DNA of 64,000 bases from Chitinophagaceae bacterium (GTDB taxonomy: Bacteria > Bacteroidota > Bacteroidia > Chitinophagales > Chitinophagaceae): positions 1,302,001-1,366,000 of the forward strand of contig JADKJC010000001.1 in NCBI GenBank assembly GCA_016722465.1, read 5' to 3'. Below the pieces are notes generated by a model. The model did not search any database, was not told the DNA's origin, and saw only the letters and a list, made by a program, of their open reading frames with translations. Shown here one piece after another: positions 57,114 through 64,000 of the stretch. The stretch's first letter is position 1. Each line of letters starts with the position of its first letter. The translations under genes and the position numbers were made by a program.

Positions 57114-57809
57114 TTATTTAACCAGGCATGGCTCTATTGTTTTTTGCCAGATATGATAGCCTTTTGCATTCATGTGTAAATTGTCTTCTATAAAAATATC
57201 CTGCATTACTGTTCCATCTTTATTGAACATTTTGCTATACACATCTATAAACGCAGTTTTCTTTTTTGCTCCTAGATAATTTTTAATAAGTTGATTTACC
57301 TTTACCATTTTAGGCCAGAGATGTTTTCGGCTCGGGCTTGGTTTTAAAGAAACAAAAGCAATAGGAACTGTTGGATTACTTTTCCTGATGATATTGAACA
57401 GCAGCAAAAAACGTTGGTACACCTGTGATGCAGTAACCGTATCGGAATAAGCAAGGTCATTCTCTCCGCAATAAATCACAATTTGTTTTGGGTGATAGGG
57501 GATGATAATATCATTTGCATAACGTATCACATCCAATAATGTAGAGCCTCCAAAACCCCTGTTGATGATCTTGTATGCCGGAAAATATTCCTGTACATCT
57601 TTCCAGTTGGTAAAAGAGGAGCTGCCTACGAAGAGTATCGCATTCTTTGGCGGCATGCTGATGCTGTCTTGCTTTTTGAAAGCCTGGATGTCATCGTAGA
57701 ATGCAGGTGTTTGCGCTACCGCATAATTGTACAAGCTACAGCAGGTTATTATCAGCAGGTTTATATAAATCTTGTTGAATACTTTTCTTTTCATTTTAAA
57801 ATCTGTCAT
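57114..57809 (-). CDS. SGNH/GDSL-type esterase
   Basis: A 231-residue exported hydrolase (signal ends YAVAQ near residue 33). Blocks I to V of the SGNH fold are visible: FVGSSSFTNW with the catalytic Ser, NRGFGGST (Gly), YCGENDLAYS (Asn) and DNLHMNAKGYHIW (Asp and His). Such enzymes remove acetyl groups from polysaccharides, which fits the cluster. It is directly upstream (5 bp) of GH97. The upstream DNA was invaded by the transposase unit at 57824-58392. Confidence 0.9.
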   Translation of the reverse strand: MTDFKMKRKVFNKIYINLLIITCCSLYNYAVAQTPAFYDDIQAFKKQDSISMPPKNAILFVGSSSFTNWKDVQEYFPAYKIINRGFGGSTLLDVIRYANDIIIPYHPKQIVIYCGENDLAYSDTVTASQVYQRFLLLFNIIRKSNPTVPIAFVSLKPSPSRKHLWPKMVKVNQLIKNYLGAKKKTAFIDVYSKMFNKDGTVMQDIFIEDNLHMNAKGYHIWQKTIEPCLVK

Positions 57810-57823
57810 TTTTATTATGTGCC

Positions 57824-58392
57824 AAGCCCCGAAGGGGCGGTATATCCTACCATGGGGCAGCGCCCTATGTTTTCATATCATCAGTCCCATACATATCTTT
57901 CATCATACTCCACATTATACTTTTTCAGAAAACCCCGGTATTCATCCTGGAAATTTTTTTCCTGATGATGCTCATGCTGATTTTCTATGTATCGTATCAC
58001 CACTGCTAATTCAGATGGGTTCACCGCAAAAGCTCCGTAACCGTTTTGCCAGTAAAAGTTTTTATACGCTTCCCCCTTCGTTTTAATCCACTTTGATGAC
58101 CGCTTCTTTATTTCTTCCAGCAGATCCATCAGCGCTACTTTCTTTGAAAGCAGGCAGAGGATATGAATATGATCGGTATAGCCGCCTACTTTTACCGGTA
58201 AGCATTCCATCACATTGCATACAGCTCCGAGGTAAGCATGTAGTTCTGGTTCTATAGCGGCATCTATTAATGGTTGCCGATATTTTGTACTGAACACGAT
58301 GTGTGTACTTAATTTGGTTAGTGACTGACTCATGTTTCTTTTTTCATAGCGCTTTGCACTATGTTAAGGTATATCGCCCCTTCGGGGCTTAC
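57824..58392. mobile_element. REP-flanked Y1 transposase unit (RAYT-like)
   Basis: The transposase gene lies between two inverted end modules. Left: AAGCCCCGAAGGGGCGG-TATATCC then hairpin CATGGGGCAGCGCCCTATG (57824-57869). Right, read in reverse: AAGCCCCGAAGGGGCGATAT then ACC and hairpin CATAGTGCAAAGCGCTATG (58345-58390). Each end has a GC hairpin (GCCCC-GAA-GGGGC) plus a second one. No target duplication is visible, as expected of IS200/IS605 and RAYT elements. Confidence 0.75.
57881..58333 (-). CDS. Y1 (HUH) transposase, REP-associated tyrosine transposase type
   Basis: A 150-residue single-strand transposase. The HUH motif is HIHIL in GGYTDHIHILCLLS (about residue 55) and the catalytic Tyr is in VVIRYIENQHEHHQ (about residue 117). 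Opening LTKLSTHIVFSTKYRQPLI is the usual IS200-type start. It acts on single-stranded hairpin ends, here the flanking palindromes. No TnpB partner is present. Only one copy and one palindrome pair are seen in the window. It lies between the SGNH and GH43 genes. Confidence 0.92.
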   Translation of the reverse strand: MSQSLTKLSTHIVFSTKYRQPLIDAAIEPELHAYLGAVCNVMECLPVKVGGYTDHIHILCLLSKKVALMDLLEEIKKRSSKWIKTKGEAYKNFYWQNGYGAFAVNPSELAVVIRYIENQHEHHQEKNFQDEYRGFLKKYNVEYDERYVWD

Positions 58393-60138
58393 CTACTCAA
58401 CTTTCATTGTTTTATATTTTTCACTTACCCCATTTTCGTTAATGGCCTCAATAGAAAAATAATAGGTTTTCTTCAGGTCCATTGCTTTGAACCAGTATTC
58501 ATTAAAATCATAGATCATAATACAACTATATAATTTATCCGGTGCTGTACCATAATACAGGTTATAAGCAAAGGCGTTGTCAACCGGCTGCCATTTAATG
58601 TAAGCACTGCGTTTGTCTTTTTCTGTTCTCAATACAATCAGGCTTTTTACTGCATCCGGCTTTGCCCCACCACCATTTCCAAAAACACGGAGGCCGCTGA
58701 TGGCAAACTTCCCGGTAGGCATGTATATGTTTTCAAGCCTGATGTATTTTGCCTGCACAGGTACTGGCAGTTCAACATAATCATGCGGCACATCCGTTTT
58801 GTTGTTGCTCTTATCAACCAACACAGTCCACTTCTTTCCATCCAGGGAATAATACAATTTGTACTGGTGATAAGTGGTGGATTGCTTTCCTAAAAATTCT
58901 GCGTCCTGGTCAGCATAATTGATCTGTACGGCATTCACAGTTGAAACATTGCCAAGGTCTGTTTGTATCCATTCACCTTTATCAGCACTCGCCGCACTCC
59001 AGTAAGTTTTAATGCTTTCATCAACGGCATTGTTGGGATAAAAACTTCCCAGCGTGGAGGAAGTGAGTACCGGTTTTTTATAATTCAACAGCATCCATCC
59101 AGGTCCGTCACCTGCAGGTTTGCTGGCCGATGGCAGGTACAAAGGATAATCTCCCAAAGCGGTATTACACCACATCACATCATCCTTATCAAAACCTGTT
59201 GGCCAGATGCCCATTCTTCTTTCCCAGGTGTTTTTTACACAGATGATACTGGTGGAAACATGCCAGTAATTATTGAAGTTGTCCATAAAGGTGGCCCCGT
59301 GCCCGGCACCCCTTGAAAAGCCACCGGCCTTAATACTCAATGGATCAGATTGTGGTTTCACTTCTATACCCTCAAACAATGGTTTACTGCCCACTACCAC
59401 TCCATCGGCATAACCGCTGAACTCTGTTCCAGGTGCCCCATACTGAAAATAATATTTGCCATTGTGTTTGGTCATCCATGCGCCTTCGATAAACGGATCA
59501 AGAAAAGTATTATCCATGTGCTCGCCAAAACGCTGCCATCCGTAACGCCAGTCCTGAAGCAGGTACATCGGTACACGGGTGCCGATTGGTTTGAATGTTT
59601 TTCTATTGAGTTCCACCCCATACACAGGATAGTTGTTACTGCTGCCGTTGTACATATACAATTTACCATCATCATCGGTGAAAAACGCCGGGTCCCAACC
59701 TCCAATTTCAAAACTATCCACCAGCGGTTTCCACTCGTTTGCTTTTGGGTTGGTACTCATCCACAACGTGAACTTACTGGTGTAGGTAGAGCCAAATACC
59801 AGCATGGTATCTCCGATGATACCAACAGCAGGTGCACACAATTCATCTTTGGTATCATTCCATGGCCGCAGGAATTTTCGTTCGTTGAATTTCCAGTTCA
59901 GCATATCAGTACTGTACCAATAACCCCATTGGTTAGTGCTGAATAAATAAAAATCCCCTTTGTAGTTTACGATCACAGGGTCGGCAGTAGCCCTGTGTTT
60001 ACCCCACTCCACAAAACTTGGGAAAGGCGTATAACCATAATCTACATTTACAGGATTGCAATAGGTTTTTTGCTGGCCAACTGCTGTTGCTGTTAACAGC
60101 AGAAAAAGCGGAATGAAAATTAATTTCTTGCTGAGCAT
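58393..60138 (-). CDS. GH43 glycosidase with discoidin and fibronectin-type domains
   Basis: A 581-residue secreted enzyme (signal ends TAVGQ, residue 21). The five-blade GH43 domain has Asp in HRATADPVIVNY, Asp in GGWDPAFFTDD and Glu in DPFIEGAWMTKH, the usual triad. An F5/8-type C (galactose-binding-like) domain follows at about residues 370-480 (YPNNAVDESIKTYWSAASA) and a fibronectin-like domain at the end. GH43 removes arabinose, xylose or galactose. The stop codon is 2 bp from the REP end of the transposase unit, so the insertion barely spared it. Confidence 0.88.
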   Translation of the reverse strand: MLSKKLIFIPLFLLLTATAVGQQKTYCNPVNVDYGYTPFPSFVEWGKHRATADPVIVNYKGDFYLFSTNQWGYWYSTDMLNWKFNERKFLRPWNDTKDELCAPAVGIIGDTMLVFGSTYTSKFTLWMSTNPKANEWKPLVDSFEIGGWDPAFFTDDDGKLYMYNGSSNNYPVYGVELNRKTFKPIGTRVPMYLLQDWRYGWQRFGEHMDNTFLDPFIEGAWMTKHNGKYYFQYGAPGTEFSGYADGVVVGSKPLFEGIEVKPQSDPLSIKAGGFSRGAGHGATFMDNFNNYWHVSTSIICVKNTWERRMGIWPTGFDKDDVMWCNTALGDYPLYLPSASKPAGDGPGWMLLNYKKPVLTSSTLGSFYPNNAVDESIKTYWSAASADKGEWIQTDLGNVSTVNAVQINYADQDAEFLGKQSTTYHQYKLYYSLDGKKWTVLVDKSNNKTDVPHDYVELPVPVQAKYIRLENIYMPTGKFAISGLRVFGNGGGAKPDAVKSLIVLRTEKDKRSAYIKWQPVDNAFAYNLYYGTAPDKLYSCIMIYDFNEYWFKAMDLKKTYYFSIEAINENGVSEKYKTMKVE

Positions 60139-60251
60139 AGTTTTATTTTAAGTACCTCATCCAAAAACTGGTTTGTAAAATTACGCCAGCTTGTTGGTGA
60201 TGTTTATTTATTATGATCGGTTCCTGTATGAATTTGGTCAGTATTTAAATA

Positions 60252-62909
60252 TCATCTTACTAAAACTACGGTACCTTTTTTTGTGTACTGCCTTTTTCCT
60301 TCAAACCGGTAAGTACATACCCATAGATAGACCCCTGTGCCTGCCCCCTGCCCATTTATTTTTCCATCCCATCCTTTATTGATATCTGTTGTTTCCAATA
60401 CCAACTGACCCCAACGGGTGAAAACCTGGAAATGATATTGGCTGGGTGGCTCAAAAGCTACCGGTTTAAATAATTGGTTGAATCCGCCAGGAGCAAACGC
60501 ATTGGGTACATAAATATTCTCCACACAAAAATTGTTGCTGATGGTTATCGAATCCGAAACACTGCATCCATTGGCATCATAAGCAGTTACCGAATAAACA
60601 CCAGGTTGTATAACCAGGTTTTCAGAAGTTGTTTCACCATCATTCCATGCATAACGAACAAAGCCAGGGCCCGCATTCAGTAATAAGGTTTCAGTACGGC
60701 AAAGGTTCGTATCCTTTCCCAATTTTATTGGCGGCGTATTTTTCACCAGTATGTTCACAGTATCAAAAGCAAAGCATCCTGGAAATTTTTCAGCGACCAG
60801 CGTATAGAAAGTATCAACCAAAGGATTGACGATGACGTTTTGATTGTTAGCAGCGCTGATATTATAAACCGGATTCCAGTGATAATTTATAAAACCTTCG
60901 GGTCCATTAAGTTGAATGCTTTCTGAGTTACATTTTACCTTGTCTATTCCGATACTGAATTGGAATGACGGCGCAGCACTGATATTGACTGTATCGCTGA
61001 ATGACTGACCACAAACATCTGTAGCAGTAAGATAATATTTACCCGGGCCCTTTGCCGTAAAGAAAGAATCTGTTGAACCATCCTGCCATAAATAAGAATT
61101 AAATCCTTCACCAGCTGTCAGCATTATTTTATTTTGGGGGCAAATCACCGTATCAGGACCGAGTGGAAAAATATTGCCCGTTCTTTTTACCTGCACCGGC
61201 ATAGAGTCTTTTAAGATGCCGCAGGCAGCCTGCATATTTGCATACACCATAAAAGAACCGTCTGATGGAAAACTGATGCTTGCGGAGCTATCGGAAGTAT
61301 AAGTAACGGTAGCGCTTGTGTTGACAGAAAAGCTCACCGCATTATTGCAATTGCCGCCTCTTGCTACCGAAAACAGATTGGTACTGCCTACACAAACCGC
61401 ATTGCTCCCTTTTATTTTACTCATGCGGCAACTGCTGCTGTTATTACATTCGAGCAGCCAGGTAAAAGCATTGCCATTTAGGATATCCAAAGCAGAAGCA
61501 CTTGACGTTCCACCGCTGGAAATGGATTCGTATACATTGTTGTTATCCAGCAATGCAATAGCAGGAATACTGGTTGTTAATTGAAAAGGCAGGTTATTAC
61601 AGTTCTCCAGTTTACCTGCAACAGATGTTTTGAGCAGGCTGGCAGATACATTGGCACCTGAATTCCTGCTGAACCCTGCTACCACGATGGAAGAATCATC
61701 CAGCATTTTGATGTCTTTTGCACTTTGTGCCCCTGACATTGGTATCCTCCATGCCCAATTGACGCTGTTATCGTTTTTCAACCTGAATACATAATAATCG
61801 CTGCTGTCTGTATTGTGAAACTGTATGCCAGCTTTCATATTAGGTTCGTACAACATGCCCTGGAAAATATTGGCAGGGTCCATTTCAATTGTCATATTCT
61901 CTAGCCTGCTTGCAGTAAGAAGATTTGCATTCTCATCTATATACACGGCAATTTGTGCATTCCTGTTGGCACCTGTATAATTATACCTGGTATTACCTGT
62001 TAATGCCAGTACTCCGTTTTCAAAATTCAAATGATCAAATTCATATTCCGTCACCCTGGTCATTGGATAAATACCATCCACGGTGATCCATTTCACCCAC
62101 TCCACATCCCCGTTATTTTTATTTGCTTTGGCGATGTAGTTCTCTGTAAAACCGCTTGACAAAATGGTAAAATTGCCTGCCAGATAATAACCAGCTGATC
62201 CTTCTGCAACAGCAGTGATATCAGCACTGCCACTAAGAATACTCCTGCGCCAGGCCAAATTGCCGTCTCCATTTATTTTTATAAATAAACCATCTGTTGA
62301 TGTTGATCCGGTAATTAAAAAACCACCGTCACTTGTTTCAATAATGTCTTTAAAAGTGTCAGAGGCCAGGTCATTGTTGAGATATGGCAGGAGCTTCTGC
62401 CACACCACAATTCCTGCACTGTTCAATCGTATTACATAGTTGCCGCTTACCGGTGGTGCATTCACTGCCAACACTACCACAATATCTCGATTAGATGTTA
62501 CAACAGATGCATAAGCACGCAGGTCAACCTGGATGGCCGAATCGGTGATGCCAATAAACCTGGACCAGGTAAAGTTTCCTGCAGCATCCAATCGCATTAC
62601 GTTACAATAGTTTTTTTGTATCTCCATCTGTCCGTAAACTCCTTTTATGGTTCCCACTGCAATAAAATCACCACCTGGATATTTATGTACCTGTGAAAAA
62701 TCAGAATAGCCGGCACTAACGATCTTTCCGTAAAAAGATCCCGTTGTGCAGGAGTCGGCCCAAAGAATATTTACCTGGCCCATTCCTTTTTCAGCACTTA
62801 CAACAAAACACATCAGCATCAAATATTTCAACAGTGGCTTAAAGCATACAGCGCATGGCTTTATGCTACCGGCAAATAAAAAATGAAATATGGTACTGTT
62901 TGATTTCAC
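60252..62909 (-). CDS. Secreted type IX cargo with gliding-motility C-terminal domain
   Basis: An 885-residue secreted protein. The N-terminal half has repeated strands of the form GDGNLAWRRSILSGSADITA and GFLITGSTS, similar to the beta-propeller-like repeats of large Bacteroidota surface proteins. PKD/Ig-like repeats follow (VILGPDTVICP type: IFPLGPDTVICPQNKIMLTA). The last 90 residues match the CHU_C/gliding-associated domain: IYVPNAFAPGG, HFQVFTRWGQLVLET, GVYLWVCTYRF. That domain directs export by the type IX system. Function unknown; perhaps adhesion or glycan binding. It lies 15 bp after the GMC oxidoreductase gene. Confidence 0.85.
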   Translation of the reverse strand: MKSNSTIFHFLFAGSIKPCAVCFKPLLKYLMLMCFVVSAEKGMGQVNILWADSCTTGSFYGKIVSAGYSDFSQVHKYPGGDFIAVGTIKGVYGQMEIQKNYCNVMRLDAAGNFTWSRFIGITDSAIQVDLRAYASVVTSNRDIVVVLAVNAPPVSGNYVIRLNSAGIVVWQKLLPYLNNDLASDTFKDIIETSDGGFLITGSTSTDGLFIKINGDGNLAWRRSILSGSADITAVAEGSAGYYLAGNFTILSSGFTENYIAKANKNNGDVEWVKWITVDGIYPMTRVTEYEFDHLNFENGVLALTGNTRYNYTGANRNAQIAVYIDENANLLTASRLENMTIEMDPANIFQGMLYEPNMKAGIQFHNTDSSDYYVFRLKNDNSVNWAWRIPMSGAQSAKDIKMLDDSSIVVAGFSRNSGANVSASLLKTSVAGKLENCNNLPFQLTTSIPAIALLDNNNVYESISSGGTSSASALDILNGNAFTWLLECNNSSSCRMSKIKGSNAVCVGSTNLFSVARGGNCNNAVSFSVNTSATVTYTSDSSASISFPSDGSFMVYANMQAACGILKDSMPVQVKRTGNIFPLGPDTVICPQNKIMLTAGEGFNSYLWQDGSTDSFFTAKGPGKYYLTATDVCGQSFSDTVNISAAPSFQFSIGIDKVKCNSESIQLNGPEGFINYHWNPVYNISAANNQNVIVNPLVDTFYTLVAEKFPGCFAFDTVNILVKNTPPIKLGKDTNLCRTETLLLNAGPGFVRYAWNDGETTSENLVIQPGVYSVTAYDANGCSVSDSITISNNFCVENIYVPNAFAPGGFNQLFKPVAFEPPSQYHFQVFTRWGQLVLETTDINKGWDGKINGQGAGTGVYLWVCTYRFEGKRQYTKKGTVVLVR

Positions 62910-62924
62910 GTTTTGCTGTAAGCA

Positions 62925-64000
62925 TTATAAATTTCCTTTTTTCATTTCCTCCATTGCATGAGCAACTGCCCTCGCTGTAAATGCCATGTATAAAATAGAC
63001 GGGCTTTGGCTGCCGGTACTTGTCATGCAGGCGCCATCGGTTACAAACACATTTTTACAGTGGTGCAGTTGGTTGAACTCATTCAGTAAAGATGTTGCCG
63101 GATCCTTGCCCATGCGAACACCGCCCATTTCATGTATGTCTAAGCCAGGCGGTTGTTTGTTATCGTTCGTACTGATGTTCTTTACACCGGCAGCTTCCAG
63201 CATGGCCCTGCCCTGTTCTAAAAAATCCTTCACCATTTTATCATCGTTCTCATCATAACCAACAGCAGTAATGAGCAACGGAATACCCCACTGGTCTTTC
63301 TCTTTTGTGCTCAGTCTTACATGATTGGATTCTTTGGCAATTGTTTCTCCCTGCATATACATGTACACTCCCCATGTGCCGGGTTCACTGATGGCTTCTT
63401 TAAAATCGGCACCGATTACAGGCTTAATATTTTTATCACTGAGTGTTTCCCGGTAAGCACCGGAATAAATGACATAGCCGCCGTAAAAATCTGTATCCCG
63501 CTTTTCTACATTCCTGAAATTGGCCATGATACATTCCACCGGTTTGGATACTTTATAATATTTGTCTTCAAAACCATCCACATCGCCCCCCATGCCACCA
63601 CGGTAATTGTGAAAACAAATGTACTTGCCCAGTTTGCCACTGTCGTTACCCAGACCATTGGGGAATCGGCTGGAAGTGGAGTTCAGTAAAATCAAATTGG
63701 TATTGAGCGCTGAGGCATTTACAAAAATGATCTTCGCAAAAAATTCGGTGGCCTGTTTTGTATGAGCATCAATCACCCTTACGCCAACAGCTTTTTGCAG
63801 CTGCTCATCATAAATGATAGAATGGACAACCGAGTCTGGTCTTATTGTGAGATTGCCAGTTTTTTTTGCCCAGGGCAGCGTACTGCTCACAGAGCTGAAA
63901 TAACCACCCAGTGGGCAACCTCTCATACATAGATTCCTATTGAGGCATTGGGTGCGGCCCTGATCGATATGAATTTGCTTTGGTTCGCTGATATGTGCCC
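62925..64000 (-). CDS. GMC-family oxidoreductase, C-terminal part (5' end beyond window)
   Basis: The frame is open to the right edge, about 358 codons (visible from HISEPKQIHIDQGRTQC). The stretch CLNRNLCMRGCPLGGYFSSV and the C-terminal GGVRMGKDPATSLLNEF, VTDGACMTSTGSQSPSILYM are typical of GMC oxidoreductases that oxidise sugars or gluconate. The FAD-binding N-terminus lies outside. It is the first gene of the leftward transcript within view. Substrate unknown. Confidence 0.88.
   Translation of the reverse strand, partial: AHISEPKQIHIDQGRTQCLNRNLCMRGCPLGGYFSSVSSTLPWAKKTGNLTIRPDSVVHSIIYDEQLQKAVGVRVIDAHTKQATEFFAKIIFVNASALNTNLILLNSTSSRFPNGLGNDSGKLGKYICFHNYRGGMGGDVDGFEDKYYKVSKPVECIMANFRNVEKRDTDFYGGYVIYSGAYRETLSDKNIKPVIGADFKEAISEPGTWGVYMYMQGETIAKESNHVRLSTKEKDQWGIPLLITAVGYDENDDKMVKDFLEQGRAMLEAAGVKNISTNDNKQPPGLDIHEMGGVRMGKDPATSLLNEFNQLHHCKNVFVTDGACMTSTGSQSPSILYMAFTARAVAHAMEEMKKGNL

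Overview
The window looks like chromosomal DNA of a Bacteroidota bacterium, most likely a member of the Chitinophagaceae or a close relative. Seen directly: SusC/SusD-type outer-membrane transport genes, many secreted glycoside hydrolases, a gliding-motility/type IX secretion C-terminal domain, -7 promoter boxes of the Bacteroidota form TAnnTTTG in place of a sigma70 -10, start codons mostly without Shine-Dalgarno sequences, and lineage-typical families (DUF4290, DUF6089). The genus is inference.

Layout, left to right. 1-5057: exopolysaccharide export (ABC exporter cut by the left edge, Wzc-like tyrosine kinase with a Gly-Tyr tail, Wza-like lipoprotein), read leftward from a promoter at 5370-5399. 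5555-8468: the rplM-rpsI-rpsB-tsf translation operon. 8601-19948: a starch/alpha-glucan utilisation locus (susC, susD, two SusE/F-like lipoproteins, a GH13 amylase split by a one-base frameshift, and a Nudix-fold transcription regulator). Near-identical palindromes precede both susC and the amylase. 19980-38534: mostly housekeeping and metabolism (amidohydrolase, ligA, an orphan HNH endonuclease, DUF2461, a JmjC-type cupin, a small phenylacetate-type set with a TetR regulator, paaE and paaI, a DUF1838-like secreted protein, MarR, murA, DUF4290, VanZ, gcvH, cyclophilin, serS, a peptide-ABC permease). 38535-41017: an Lrp regulator, an unusual tRNA-like RNA gene, an acyltransferase. 41122-64000: a large leftward carbohydrate-degradation cluster with two each of GH3, GH30 and GH97, one GH43, a GH123-like protein, an SGNH esterase, a CE1-like esterase, a sugar isomerase, a decayed nagB-like pseudogene, a REP-flanked single-copy transposase, a type IX secretion cargo and the C-terminal part of a GMC oxidoreductase cut by the right edge.

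How the genes work together (inference): the sus locus would capture and hydrolyse starch under control of the Nudix-type regulator. The right-hand cluster would trim a second glycan; GH30 plus GH3 suggests a beta-glucan such as beta-1,6-glucan, with GH97 and GH43 removing side chains.

The most unusual object is at 39574-39752: a sequence that folds as a complete class II tRNA (acceptor, D, anticodon and T arms) but carries a variable arm of about 106 nt. It has its own consensus -7 box and a strong intrinsic terminator, so it is probably a dedicated RNA gene. Two one-base deletions in homopolymers, in the amylase and in the signal peptide of one GH3, may be assembly errors and limit confidence in those two genes.
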